This document shows positions 1 through 4,709 of a stretch of DNA of 29,499 bases, in pieces. Position 1 is the first letter of the stretch. The number at the start of each line of letters is the position of its first letter. The notes beneath the pieces are model-generated. The model ran no database searches. It was not told the DNA's origin and worked only from the letters and a program-made list of their open reading frames with translations. Origin of the DNA: a virus; IMG/VR virus record IMGVR_UViG_3300005293_000048, positions 1 to 29,499 of that record; one strand, given 5' to 3'. The position numbers and the translations under genes were made by a program.

Positions 1-59
1 TCGGGTTTTCGCCCAGGATGCAAGAGGGAAATTCAAGAATCTTTTTTCGGGTTTTGGTA

Positions 60-87
60 TTGCAACCCTGCCAACCTATGCTAAGCT
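60..87 (+). promoter_or_regulatory. Promoter of the first small gene
   Basis: TTGCAA (60-65) and TAAGCT (82-87) are separated by 16 nt. The same two hexamers, 17 nt apart, precede the gene at 1564. A T-rich stretch lies upstream, as at the promoters near 1500. Immediately downstream is an interrupted palindrome TGGTA-C-TACCA (87-97), an operator candidate. Confidence 0.6.
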
Positions 88-101
88 GGTACTACCAACC
101 A

Positions 102-114
102 GGGAGAGGAACCC
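102..114 (+). promoter_or_regulatory. Start-associated sequence-like block (GGGAGAGGAACCC)
   Basis: This 13-nt block ends 4 nt before the ATG at 119. It recurs exactly at 1416-1428 (minus) and 1547-1559, and with a 2-nt insertion at 2131-2145. It contains the purine-rich Shine-Dalgarno-like part GAGAGG, but conservation continues through AACCC, which ribosome binding does not need. It resembles the cluster K mycobacteriophage SAS as I recall it (GGGATAGGAGCCC). Confidence 0.7.
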
Positions 115-118
115 TAAA

Positions 119-451
119 ATGTCGAAGATCAACCTTGACGAGTACATCGCCCGCCAGATCGCGGCTCGCCCGGTCGAGGCTACGCTCGTCCGCAAGATCG
201 TTCGGGCGCTCAAGGCCGCTGGGACCCCGGTCGTGAAGGGCTACGACGGCGAGGAGTTCGAGAAGCTGACGACCGAGAAGTCGGTTCTGGATTTCGCGTT
301 CAACCTGGACGAGTTCCGCCTGTACACGGCTGACGGCGCGTGGGTCTTCGTGGTCATGGGCCAGGGCGCTGAGGGTCTGACGGACTACAGCCTGGACCTG
401 GAGGACGCGCTGGAGCCGCTGAGCGACTGGATCGACAAGAACATGGACTGA
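119..451 (+). CDS. Small phage protein of unknown function, 110 aa
   Basis: This is an acidic soluble protein with no family I recognise. The first 35 residues look helical (INLDEYIARQIAARPVEATL) and the C-terminal half alternates short strands with an acidic helix (SLDLEDALEPLSDWIDKNMD). There is no signal peptide or membrane segment. The ATG is chosen because it sits 4 nt after the conserved SAS-like block and downstream of a clear promoter. It is a monocistronic unit closed by a strong terminator at 459-498. By position it belongs to the early or accessory set of small genes. Coding status is well supported by context; function is unknown. Confidence 0.85.
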   Translation: MSKINLDEYIARQIAARPVEATLVRKIVRALKAAGTPVVKGYDGEEFEKLTTEKSVLDFAFNLDEFRLYTADGAWVFVVMGQGAEGLTDYSLDLEDALEPLSDWIDKNMD

Positions 452-458
452 GGTCCGA

Positions 459-498
459 GAGGCCAGGCCCTACGGGGTCTGGCCTCAAATTTTTTTTT
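459..498 (+). terminator. Intrinsic terminator after the first gene
   Basis: A 12-bp stem (459-470 with 475-486, one G-T pair) closes on a TACG tetraloop and is followed by nine T residues (490-498). This is a textbook Rho-independent terminator, 8 nt past the stop codon. Confidence 0.92.
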
Positions 499-527
499 GG
501 CGTTTAGTGCCTGTTCTCTTGCGTGGG

Positions 528-556
528 TTGCGCTGCTCGCTGGAGTGTGGTAATGT
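528..556 (+). promoter_or_regulatory. Promoter of the HTH gene, leaderless
   Basis: TTGCGC (528-533), a 17-nt spacer and TAATGT (551-556). The ATG at 562 begins 5 nt after the -10 box, about where transcription should start, so the mRNA is probably leaderless. Confidence 0.55.
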
Positions 557-561
557 CGTAC

Positions 562-1161
562 ATGTGCGGGACAGGCACACACGGAAGTACACAAGACATC
601 ATGACCGAATATCAGAAGACTGGACACACTCTGCCCGCTGAGGTAGTGGCGTCCCTAGAATCATCAGGAGAGGATCGCAACCTATACATCGCGGCTCTGC
701 GTCGTGCGGGCTGGACGCTAGCATCTATCTCGGATGCGGCAGGAGTCACGCGCGAGCGTATCCGTCAGATCACCCAAGCCACGCCTGAAGGCGCGGAGAG
801 CGCACTACCGGCAACCCTGCCGGTACCTACGCCGCCAGTGAAGGTAGCGCGCGTGCGTAAGGAGTACGTAGAGCCCGATCCCGGCAAACTCGCGCGACTG
901 CTTGAGCTACAGCCGCTCGCGCAACAGAATCGCCACAACTCGGAAGAGTTCCGGGAGGCTGCTGAGGACTACACCAAGCTAGTCTGGGAGGTTCACAATG
1001 GGGACGGCGTGACGCTCTACAGGCTCGCTAAGCGCCTAGGAGTCTCCCACGGCGCTCTACGCTTCCGACTGGCGCGCTATGGCTACAAGGAGCCTGTCAG
1101 CGGCGTTAGCAAGGTGTACACGCGCATCATGCCTGAGCATCGCGTGCCCGCAACCCTCTAA
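562..1161 (+). CDS. Two-HTH DNA-binding protein, 199 aa
   Basis: The protein has two helix-turn-helix units. The first (GWTLASISDAAGVTRERIRQI) closely resembles sigma-70 region 4, including the RERIRQI recognition helix. A Pro/Val linker follows, then a second HTH (TLYRLAKRLGVSHGALRFRL) near the C-terminus. It is probably a transcriptional regulator; partner and target are unknown. The start at 562 fits the leaderless pattern; ATG 601 is an alternative but lacks a good ribosome-binding site. The protein at 11134-11631 has the same order of elements and matching positions (AGWTL/QGWTL; LLELQPLAQ/IAELAPLAR), so the two look like paralogues. Function beyond DNA binding is inference. Confidence 0.8.
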   Translation: MCGTGTHGSTQDIMTEYQKTGHTLPAEVVASLESSGEDRNLYIAALRRAGWTLASISDAAGVTRERIRQITQATPEGAESALPATLPVPTPPVKVARVRKEYVEPDPGKLARLLELQPLAQQNRHNSEEFREAAEDYTKLVWEVHNGDGVTLYRLAKRLGVSHGALRFRLARYGYKEPVSGVSKVYTRIMPEHRVPATL

Positions 1162-1166
1162 CGCGA

Positions 1167-1198
1167 GAGAGCCCCAACCCTTTCGGGCTGGGGCTCTC
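1167..1198. terminator. Bidirectional terminator between convergent genes
   Basis: The arms GAGAGCCCC (1167-1175) and GGGGCTCTC (1190-1198) pair perfectly, with an inner CCC/GGG. It lies between the stop of the HTH gene (1161) and the stop of the leftward gene (1205), so it can serve both. T-tracts are weak. Confidence 0.65.
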
Positions 1199-1204
1199 AT
1201 CGTG

Positions 1205-1411
1205 TTAGGCGTTGTCTGTCAGGTACGCTTCAGCGTCTTCCACGGCGCTAGGCCAGTTCCACATGTCCGAACCGCGATCCACGATTTCCTGAGCGAACCG
1301 GAGAGTGTCGGGGCCTCCCGTGAACGTCTCCTCATCTTCGAAGGAGTTCCAGAAGGCTTTCGCGAGGTCATCCGACGAGAGCCAGCATGCGGGCAGTTGA
1401 ATGATTTCCAT
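1205..1411 (-). CDS. Small acidic phage protein, unknown function, 68 aa
   Basis: I recognise no family. The protein begins MEIIQLPACWLSSDDLAKAFW and is rich in Trp, Asp and Glu, with no membrane segment. The reading frame is open further upstream, but the ATG at 1411 is chosen because an exact SAS-like block (1416-1428, minus strand) precedes it and the promoter at 1443-1470 would exclude a longer start. It is divergent from the gene at 1564, with which it shares an AT-rich promoter region, and convergent with the HTH gene. It is probably a host-takeover or accessory gene by position; that is inference. Confidence 0.8.
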   Translation of the reverse strand: MEIIQLPACWLSSDDLAKAFWNSFEDEETFTGGPDTLRFAQEIVDRGSDMWNWPSAVEDAEAYLTDNA

Positions 1412-1415
1412 TTCA

Positions 1416-1428
1416 GGGTTCCTCTCCC
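1416..1428 (-). promoter_or_regulatory. SAS-like block, minus strand
   Basis: An exact copy of GGGAGAGGAACCC on the minus strand, ending 4 nt before the ATG at 1411. It matches the copies at 102 and 1547 in sequence and spacing and fixes the start of the leftward gene. Confidence 0.7.
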
Positions 1429-1442
1429 TAGGTGATGCTTCA

Positions 1443-1470
1443 ACAATAGCACACTCTGGAGCGCATTCAA
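1443..1470 (-). promoter_or_regulatory. Leftward promoter of the 1205-1411 gene
   Basis: Minus strand: TTGAAT (1470-1465), 16 nt, TATTGT (1448-1443). It faces away from the promoter at 1505-1533 across an AT-rich stretch. Confidence 0.55.
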
Positions 1471-1504
1471 GCCCAAAACCGAAAAAACTTTTTTTCATTT
1501 CGGC

Positions 1505-1533
1505 TTGCAATATGGGCGCGCATGCCTTAAGCT
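1505..1533 (+). promoter_or_regulatory. Rightward promoter of the 1564 gene
   Basis: TTGCAA (1505-1510), a 17-nt spacer, TAAGCT (1528-1533). Both hexamers are identical to those at 60-87. Confidence 0.6.
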
Positions 1534-1546
1534 AGAGATATCGAAA

Positions 1547-1559
1547 GGGAGAGGAACCC
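1547..1559 (+). promoter_or_regulatory. SAS-like block
   Basis: An exact copy of GGGAGAGGAACCC, 4 nt before the ATG at 1564. Its presence is the main reason for calling the very short gene that follows. Confidence 0.7.
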
Positions 1560-1563
1560 CGAA

Positions 1564-1701
1564 ATGCCTGAGAACAAGAACCGCTGGATCGTTACCCGCT
1601 ACATCAAGGGTGAACTGGTCACCTACATCGCGGACAACTGGAACCACGTCGGATGCCTGCTCGCGACTGAGAAGATTGTCTCGTTCGAGAAGGTCGCCTG
1701 A
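1564..1701 (+). CDS. Very small phage protein, 45 aa
   Basis: The protein begins MPENKNRWIVTRYIKGELVT and ends IVSFEKVA. It looks like a small beta-rich soluble fold; I recognise no family. It is short but well supported: a promoter at 1505-1533, an SAS-like block ending 4 nt before the ATG, and a terminator with a T-tract starting 7 nt after the stop. This is the same single-gene layout as its neighbours. Function unknown. Confidence 0.8.
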   Translation: MPENKNRWIVTRYIKGELVTYIADNWNHVGCLLATEKIVSFEKVA

Positions 1702-1707
1702 GGGAGA

Positions 1708-1738
1708 GCGGCAGGGCCTACGGGCCTTGCCGCTTTTT
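1708..1738 (+). terminator. Intrinsic terminator
   Basis: An 11-bp stem (1708-1718 with 1723-1733, one G-T pair) followed by TTTTT (1734-1738). Confidence 0.88.
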
Positions 1739-1788
1739 CGTGCCTCAGCAGCACACAAGAGTATCGGCACTAAACACGCACGCGGAAA

Positions 1789-1810
1789 GGGAGAGGCTTT
1801 CGCCCCTCCC
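1789..1810 (-). terminator. Terminator of the leftward 1825-2019 gene
   Basis: Read on the minus strand, GGGAGGGGC pairs with GCCTCTCCC (one internal mismatch) around a GAAA loop, followed by TTT. It lies 15 nt past the stop at 1825. Confidence 0.5.
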
Positions 1811-1824
1811 CTCCCCTCCCTGCC

Positions 1825-2019
1825 TCAGTGCCACTCTCCCGTCTCGACCGTGGTAGTGATCGTGCGGCAGTCGTGCGTCCAGCCTCCCGCGCCATAGCGC
1901 GTCATGAGGCCCCGGAACGTGGTTGCGATCATGTCGTAGCCCAGGTCGTTCGTGTGGACAACGATCCCGTCCTTGATGAAACGAGTCTCGACCCTGTGGG
2001 TAGTGCGTGTCTCTGTCAT
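1825..2019 (-). CDS. Small phage protein, 64 aa
   Basis: The protein has an N-terminal beta-hairpin-like half (VETRFIKDGIVVHTNDLGYD) and the strongly patterned stretch LMTRYGAGGWTHDC. I do not recognise a named family, although the sequence looks conserved rather than random. The ATG at 2019 lies 8 nt after the -10 box of a near-consensus promoter (TTGACA-16-TATAGA), so the leader is at most a few nucleotides. It is monocistronic and leftward among rightward neighbours. Function unknown. Confidence 0.82.
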   Translation of the reverse strand: MTETRTTHRVETRFIKDGIVVHTNDLGYDMIATTFRGLMTRYGAGGWTHDCRTITTTVETGEWH

Positions 2020-2027
2020 ACCTCGAT

Positions 2028-2055
2028 TCTATAGGGTAGTTTGCTCCCGTGTCAA
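2028..2055 (-). promoter_or_regulatory. Strong leftward sigma70-like promoter
   Basis: Minus strand: consensus TTGACA (2055-2050), a 16-nt spacer, TATAGA (2033-2028). It is one of the two best -35 boxes in the window. Confidence 0.75.
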
Positions 2056-2090
2056 ATCGGATTCTGTTATCTTCCCGTTACCAAAAATGG

Positions 2091-2119
2091 TGCCCAGTAG
2101 GCCTGTCATCGTGTATTGT
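2091..2119 (+). promoter_or_regulatory. Promoter and operator candidate of the 2149 gene
   Basis: TATTGT (2114-2119) is a good -10; the -35 is poor (TGCCCA, 2091-2096). The words GGTGCCCA and GTGTAT are repeated at nearly the same distance before the 2593 gene. TTGGTATCAA (2119-2128) follows the -10, a relative of the TGGTACCA palindrome at 2551. Confidence 0.45.
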
Positions 2120-2130
2120 TGGTATCAACA

Positions 2131-2145
2131 GGGAGAGAGGAACCC
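2131..2145 (+). promoter_or_regulatory. Variant SAS-like block
   Basis: GGGAGAGAGGAACCC, the same block as at 102 and 1547 with a 2-nt GA insertion, ending 3 nt before the ATG at 2149. Confidence 0.6.
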
Positions 2146-2148
2146 CAA

Positions 2149-2394
2149 ATGTTCAAGACTCAGCTTTTCATCTTCGAGGCCGCTAGCGACCGCGCGCTTG
2201 AGGTCACGATGGAACACGGTCCCCGCGCACTGGGACGCGCACTGGGCGCAACGTTCGGCGGAGACTGGGATGACCGGCACCGTGGGCGCGTTGCGATGCT
2301 CATCGCGGACTACACGGCGGGAGAGCTTCACGTCGCGGACGAACTGCGGCGAGAACTGCGTCGGGCTGACCTGAGCGTCACGTTCTGCCCGTAG
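2149..2394 (+). CDS. Small phage protein, 81 aa
   Basis: The protein starts MFKTQLFIFEAASDRALEVT and has a mixed alpha/beta pattern with an Arg-rich middle (GPRALGRALGATFGGDWDDR). I recognise no domain. The frame is open upstream to 2116, but the ATG at 2149 is chosen because it follows the SAS-like block, and 2116 would overlap the predicted -10 box. It has its own promoter and terminator. Function unknown. Confidence 0.82.
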   Translation: MFKTQLFIFEAASDRALEVTMEHGPRALGRALGATFGGDWDDRHRGRVAMLIADYTAGELHVADELRRELRRADLSVTFCP

Positions 2395-2406
2395 CGCGGG
2401 AGAGAG

Positions 2407-2434
2407 CGGGCAGGCCTCAGGGCTTGCCCGTTTT
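2407..2434 (+). terminator. Intrinsic terminator
   Basis: A 10-bp stem (2407-2416 with 2421-2430, one G-T pair) followed by TTTT. Confidence 0.85.
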
Positions 2435-2520
2435 CGCGCGCACTGCGTCACGCAAGAGTTTGACCAGTAAACCGCGCGCCCTGCCCGTTACAAATCCGTT
2501 ACCAAGAATCTTCATTTTGG

Positions 2521-2550
2521 TGCCCACAATGGGCAGGACTCGTGTATAGT
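2521..2550 (+). promoter_or_regulatory. Promoter with palindromic operator candidates
   Basis: TATAGT (2545-2550) is the -10. The expected -35 position (TGCCCA, 2521-2526) is one arm of a 6-bp inverted repeat TGCCCA-CAA-TGGGCA (2521-2535). The perfect 8-bp palindrome TGGTACCA (2551-2558) follows the -10 directly. Both positions suit a repressor site. Confidence 0.5.
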
Positions 2551-2562
2551 TGGTACCAGAGA

Positions 2563-2579
2563 GGGAGAAAGGTTCTCCC
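2563..2579 (+). promoter_or_regulatory. 5' leader hairpin
   Basis: GGGAGAA-AGG-TTCTCCC is a perfect 7-bp stem with a 3-nt loop in the leader of the 2593 gene. It occupies the position of the SAS-like block of sister genes; a second purine stretch (AGAGAGGAAA, 2581-2590) is left for ribosome binding. Confidence 0.5.
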
Positions 2580-2592
2580 AAGAGAGGAAATC

Positions 2593-2784
2593 ATGGCAAT
2601 CACTGTCAAGGTTTCGCGTGAGGGTCAGCCGACCGTCATCCGTCGTTCGTCCTCGCGTGACGCGGCACTCCGCGACGCGGCACGGGCTGAGCGTGACTTC
2701 AAGGGCACGGGCGCTCTCATCACCGTGCAGGGTCGCGGGTCGCACCGCGACATCGGGGACTTCATTTGGAATGAGTCCGCCTAG
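2593..2784 (+). CDS. Small basic phage protein, 63 aa
   Basis: The protein is rich in Arg and Ala. A beta hairpin (MAITVKVSREGQPTVIRRSS) is followed by a helix (RDAALRDAARAERDF) and two short strands. That order resembles small nucleic-acid-binding folds, but I do not recognise a family. The ATG at 2593 is preceded by AGAGAGGAAA; the upstream in-frame start at 2542 lies inside the promoter. It is monocistronic with its own terminator. A DNA- or RNA-binding role is only a guess from charge. Confidence 0.82.
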   Translation: MAITVKVSREGQPTVIRRSSSRDAALRDAARAERDFKGTGALITVQGRGSHRDIGDFIWNESA

Positions 2785-2799
2785 CGGCTAGCGAGAGTC

Positions 2800-2826
2800 C
2801 CCCCGGCTGAGAAGTCGGGGGATTTT
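2800..2826 (+). terminator. Intrinsic terminator
   Basis: CCCCCG (2800-2805) pairs with CGGGGG (2816-2821), then A and TTTT (2823-2826), with a second T-run shortly after. Confidence 0.75.
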
Positions 2827-2840
2827 CTTTTGCGAAATGG

Positions 2841-2869
2841 TCGAAACGGTGCCCGATATGGTGTACGCT
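2841..2869 (+). promoter_or_regulatory. Probable promoter of the 2895 gene
   Basis: TCGAAA (2841-2846), 17 nt, TACGCT (2864-2869), followed by TTGG as in the sister promoters at 2114 and 2545. The hexamers are weak. Confidence 0.4.
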
Positions 2870-2894
2870 TGGACGTAGAGAGAGGGAGGGACAA

Positions 2895-3119
2895 ATGTCT
2901 TCCAAGATTGTCAAGCAAGGCTACGTGCTCATCTACCGTGCAAGCCTTACGGGCGAGACGAAAGTCTCGGCGGTGTGCCGCTCCAGGGCTGACGCTGAGC
3001 GCCTACAGCGCCGTGTGGGCGGTACCGTGGCCCCGGCTGACGGATACGCCTACAGGGTCGCTCAGGGCTCACTCAGGGTACTGGTCAACCCTGAGCCGCT
3101 TATCAAGCGGTTCGCCTAA
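2895..3119 (+). CDS. Small phage protein, 74 aa
   Basis: The sequence reads as strand-strand-helix-strand: KQGYVLIYRASLTGETKVSA, then a helix (SRADAERLQRRVG), then AYRVAQGSLRVLVNPEP. It shares a basic character and helix placement with the 2593 product, but no clear identity. The ATG at 2895 follows GAGGGAGG with a short spacer. It has its own promoter and a UUCG-capped terminator. No family recognised. Confidence 0.83.
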   Translation: MSSKIVKQGYVLIYRASLTGETKVSAVCRSRADAERLQRRVGGTVAPADGYAYRVAQGSLRVLVNPEPLIKRFA

Positions 3120-3132
3120 GCGGTGGCGAGAT

Positions 3133-3158
3133 TCCCCCGGATTCGTCCGGGGGATTTT
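3133..3158 (+). terminator. Intrinsic terminator with UUCG tetraloop
   Basis: A perfect 9-bp stem (3133-3141 with 3146-3154) on a TTCG loop, followed by TTTT (3155-3158). Confidence 0.92.
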
Positions 3159-3168
3159 CTATTTTGGC

Positions 3169-3198
3169 TTGTGGTTTGCATGCGGTATGCCTTAGACT
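3169..3198 (+). promoter_or_regulatory. Promoter giving a leaderless transcript
   Basis: TTGTGG (3169-3174), 18 nt, TAGACT (3193-3198). The ATG of the next gene (3205) is 6 nt past the -10 box, so it should coincide with the transcription start. Confidence 0.5.
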
Positions 3199-3204
3199 CT
3201 AGGT

Positions 3205-3327
3205 ATGGCAAACACAGAGAGCCCCGACCTTATCTTCTTCGACGCGCCCGACCTGATCATCCCTGGCCCGGTTCTGGTGTCGCAGAATGAGGACATCACG
3301 TTCTACGCCCTAGACGACACTGACTAA
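3205..3327 (+). CDS. Very small acidic protein, 40 aa, leaderless
   Basis: The protein begins MANTESPDLIFFDAPDLIIP and ends YALDDTD. It is strongly acidic with hydrophobic patches and no recognisable family. Support comes from the promoter whose -10 box ends 6 nt before the ATG, the tidy stop, and a 15-bp terminator stem starting 24 nt later. No Shine-Dalgarno is present, as expected for a leaderless gene. Its size leaves some doubt. Confidence 0.6.
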   Translation: MANTESPDLIFFDAPDLIIPGPVLVSQNEDITFYALDDTD

Positions 3328-3351
3328 TGGGTGTACACTCAGACTAAGAAA

Positions 3352-3392
3352 GAAAGCCCTAGTGGGATGTCGAGAGGCCCACTAGGGCTTTC
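3352..3392 (+). terminator. Long perfect hairpin, terminator at the end of the small-gene array
   Basis: A perfect 15-bp stem (3352-3366 with 3378-3392) around an 11-nt loop. The 3' side gives only TTTC, so it may also act as a roadblock or RNA-stabilising structure. It marks the start of the gene-free region. Confidence 0.75.
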
Positions 3393-3403
3393 GCCATTCT
3401 CCA

Positions 3404-3482
3404 AGAGGGGGGGTCTAGAGGGGGGTCTATAGGGGGGGGTCATAGAGGGGGCCTGTAGAGGGGCCTCTGAGGGCCTGTAGGC
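3404..3482 (+). repeat. G-rich imperfect tandem repeats
   Basis: About six degenerate copies of a 12-14 nt unit of the form TAGAGGGGGNCT. G-runs of 5-8 in the first copies shorten to 3-4 in the last ones (AGAGGGGGGGTCT, AGAGGGGGGTCT, ATAGGGGGGGGTC, ATAGAGGGGGCCTG and so on). Four or more G-runs so close could form G-quadruplexes. No gene overlaps it. Confidence 0.8.
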
Positions 3483-3487
3483 TCACA

Positions 3488-3569
3488 CCTAGGCATGAGC
3501 ACACAAGCACAAGCCTAGGCCCTCTAGCTCAAGCCTAGGCCTGTGTGTATGTATGTAGGCCTAGGCCTA
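3488..3569. repeat. Cluster of CCTAGG palindromes
   Basis: Four CCTAGG sites (3488, 3514, 3534, 3560), two of them within AAGCCTAGGC. The last lies in the 14-bp perfect palindrome TAGGCCTAGGCCTA (3556-3569). This density is far above chance for a 6-mer. Confidence 0.8.
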
Positions 3570-3735
3570 TCACTCATCAATCACACACATGACTGATCAA
3601 TCACTCATCATGTATCACATCATGTAACACATCACTATGTATGTGTATGTATGTATGTATCTCAATGAGATTGATCAACTCAAACTTGAGTCATCATCTA
3701 GCAAGATTCAATCCAAAAGTTTTTCAAACTAGTTT
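3570..3735. repeat. ATCA/TGTA simple repeats and short palindromes
   Basis: A lower-GC stretch with many ATCA, CACATCA and TCAATCAC words (3570-3635), TGTATGTATG runs (to 3660), then the inverted repeats TCAAT-GAG-ATTGA (3662-3674), ACTCAA-AC-TTGAGT (3678-3691) and AAACTAGTTT (3726-3735). No credible reading frame is present. Together with the two preceding repeat blocks it looks like an origin, a packaging site or a genome-end region; which one cannot be told from sequence. Confidence 0.65.
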
Positions 3736-3745
3736 CGATTCTGGC

Positions 3746-3774
3746 TTCCAATCTCGCGCGTACCCTGCTATGCT
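3746..3774 (+). promoter_or_regulatory. Promoter of the candidate ncRNA
   Basis: TTCCAA (3746-3751), 17 nt, TATGCT (3769-3774). It points right towards the end of the convergent leftward operon with no good gene downstream. Confidence 0.5.
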
Positions 3775-3780
3775 ATAAGT

Positions 3781-3990
3781 ATGAGGGAGCCGCAAGGGCT
3801 CCCACCCAGCCCCGGTTGGGCCTCCCCGAAGAGGGAGGGCCGGGGGGAGTCAGCGAGAGGGGGGAGGGTCCCACTCGGGAGGGGAGGGGGGTCAAACCCC
3901 CTCCCACCCCGAATCTCGAAACGTTCAGAAATCGGGTCCCAGGATAAGGATTTGGCTCTCCGCGCCCAAACGAAATTTCAAGTCTAATGT
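3781..3990 (+). ncRNA. Candidate structured non-coding RNA
   Basis: Three clear hairpins follow the promoter: GGGAGCC-GCAAG-GGCTCCC (3785-3803, 7 bp), CCTCCC-CGAAGA-GGGAGG (3821-3838, 6 bp), and a perfect 9-bp stem at 3882-3890 with 3897-3905 around GTCAAA. The reading frame starting at 3781 would be 68 aa of low-complexity Gly/Arg/Pro sequence and looks non-coding. The transcript would run towards the 3' end of the HIT operon and could act as an antisense or decoy RNA. The 3' end is a guess. Alternatively the structure belongs to a packaging site. Confidence 0.35.
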
Positions 3991-3994
3991 TCCT

Positions 3995-4013
3995 ACTGTA
4001 CCTAGTGTACAGT
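3995..4013 (-). terminator. Inverted repeat at the end of the leftward operon
   Basis: ACTGTAC-CTAGT-GTACAGT, a perfect 7-bp stem spanning the TAG stop of the HIT gene. It has no T-tract, so termination is only possible. Confidence 0.4.
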
Positions 4014-4373
4014 CCCCCAGGGTAGGAGCAGCCCATCACCTTCGCGCCGAGGCACCAGATGGATGTGAATGTGCGGCTGCGTCATCGTAGACCAACGCCC
4101 AGACGATGTGATCAGGTTGTAGTGCTCGATTCCCTGATTGATCGCGAACCGCTCTGCTGCCGTCACCGCCGCCCCCGCTGCGGAAGGACCGTAGCCTTGA
4201 CCGTGCTCGCTGTGCTCCATCGGGACGAACAGCATGTGCCCCTCCGTCACAGGGTCCAGCGGCTCGAACCAGATGACATCGTTCTCCGAATCTCGCCCCC
4301 AATAGTCCGCAGCCTCGATCTTCTTGCAGAAGACACAGCCGTCTTCGGACGGAAACCTTTCCTCAACCATCAT
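4002..4373 (-). CDS. HIT-family (histidine triad) nucleotide-binding protein, 123 aa
   Basis: The histidine triad motif is intact: QPHIHIHLVPRR with H101, H103 and H105. It is preceded by the family's strand pattern (EGHMLFVPMEHSEH; YNLITSSGRW). The N-terminus carries CVFC (C13, C16), as in zinc-binding HIT proteins. Family members hydrolyse or transfer nucleoside monophosphates (AMP-lysine hydrolases, Ap4A hydrolases). Length fits a single domain. It is the last gene of an 11-gene leftward operon and overlaps its upstream neighbour by 11 nt; ATG 4373 or 4370 can serve. The substrate cannot be inferred; nucleotide metabolism or removal of adenylyl groups during infection is plausible. Confidence 0.92.
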   Translation of the reverse strand: MMVEERFPSEDGCVFCKKIEAADYWGRDSENDVIWFEPLDPVTEGHMLFVPMEHSEHGQGYGPSAAGAAVTAAERFAINQGIEHYNLITSSGRWSTMTQPHIHIHLVPRREGDGLLLPWGTVH

Positions 4374-4539
4374 TGTCTACGCTCAGTGCGAACCCTAGAG
4401 TGTTGTTCCAGTGTCCCGTTCGGTGCTTCCCGACTACCTTCTGGATAAACTCAAGCTGGTCCTCATAGTCGAGACCGCCCTCCGTGGAAATCATTTGCCC
4501 GCATGTGCAGACGTAGGAGTAACCGAAAAACTGATTCAC
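4363..4539 (-). CDS. Small phage protein, 58 aa
   Basis: The protein begins with a GTG-encoded Met (MNQFFGYSYVCTCGQMISTE) and has a CTC motif near the N-terminus. I recognise no family. The frame is open to 4629, which would add a hydrophobic stretch, but the GTG at 4539 is preferred: it overlaps the TGA of the upstream gene as GTGA, and CGGAG lies about 6 nt upstream. The upstream extension would then be only the shadow of the neighbouring Cys-rich C-terminus. Function unknown. Confidence 0.65.
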   Translation of the reverse strand: MNQFFGYSYVCTCGQMISTEGGLDYEDQLEFIQKVVGKHRTGHWNNTLGFALSVDNDG

Positions 4540-4709
4540 GGCAACTCCGACAACCAGCAGCAGCACGATTCCGGATCGGCAATCGGCGTCGGCATCCAGC
4601 CCGCCTTCGCCCGGATAACTTCCGGACACCAGGGATCGTGGATGAACGCCGCACGCTGCCGCGCCTCGATAGCGGCGACTCGCTGCTCTAGTCCGTAAAG
4701 ATCAGTCAT
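4536..4709 (-). CDS. Small phage protein, 57 aa
   Basis: The sequence starts MTDLYGLEQRVAAIEARQRA, an amphipathic helix that may be a short coiled coil, followed by HDPWCPEVIRAKAGW and a C-terminal ESCCCWLSELP. No family recognised. The ATG at 4709 has GGAGG 6 nt upstream and overlaps the upstream gene by 8 nt; the longer frame upstream is Arg-rich shadow. It is translationally coupled in the leftward operon. Confidence 0.72.
   Translation of the reverse strand: MTDLYGLEQRVAAIEARQRAAFIHDPWCPEVIRAKAGWMPTPIADPESCCCWLSELP

Noticed and set aside
3882-3905. tRNA T-arm-like hairpin (GTCAAA loop)
   Set aside because: No acceptor, D or anticodon arms fit around it; the stem is 9 bp, too long for a T-arm.
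3781-3987. 68-aa frame (MREPQGLPPSPGWASPKREG...) following a promoter
   Set aside because: Gly/Arg/Pro low-complexity product over a chain of strong hairpins; an ncRNA or structural DNA explains the sequence better.
4540-4629. N-terminal extension adding a hydrophobic stretch to the 4363-4539 gene
   Set aside because: The hydrophobic residues come from the other frame of the neighbouring Cys/Trp-rich C-terminus; the GTGA overlap start is better supported.
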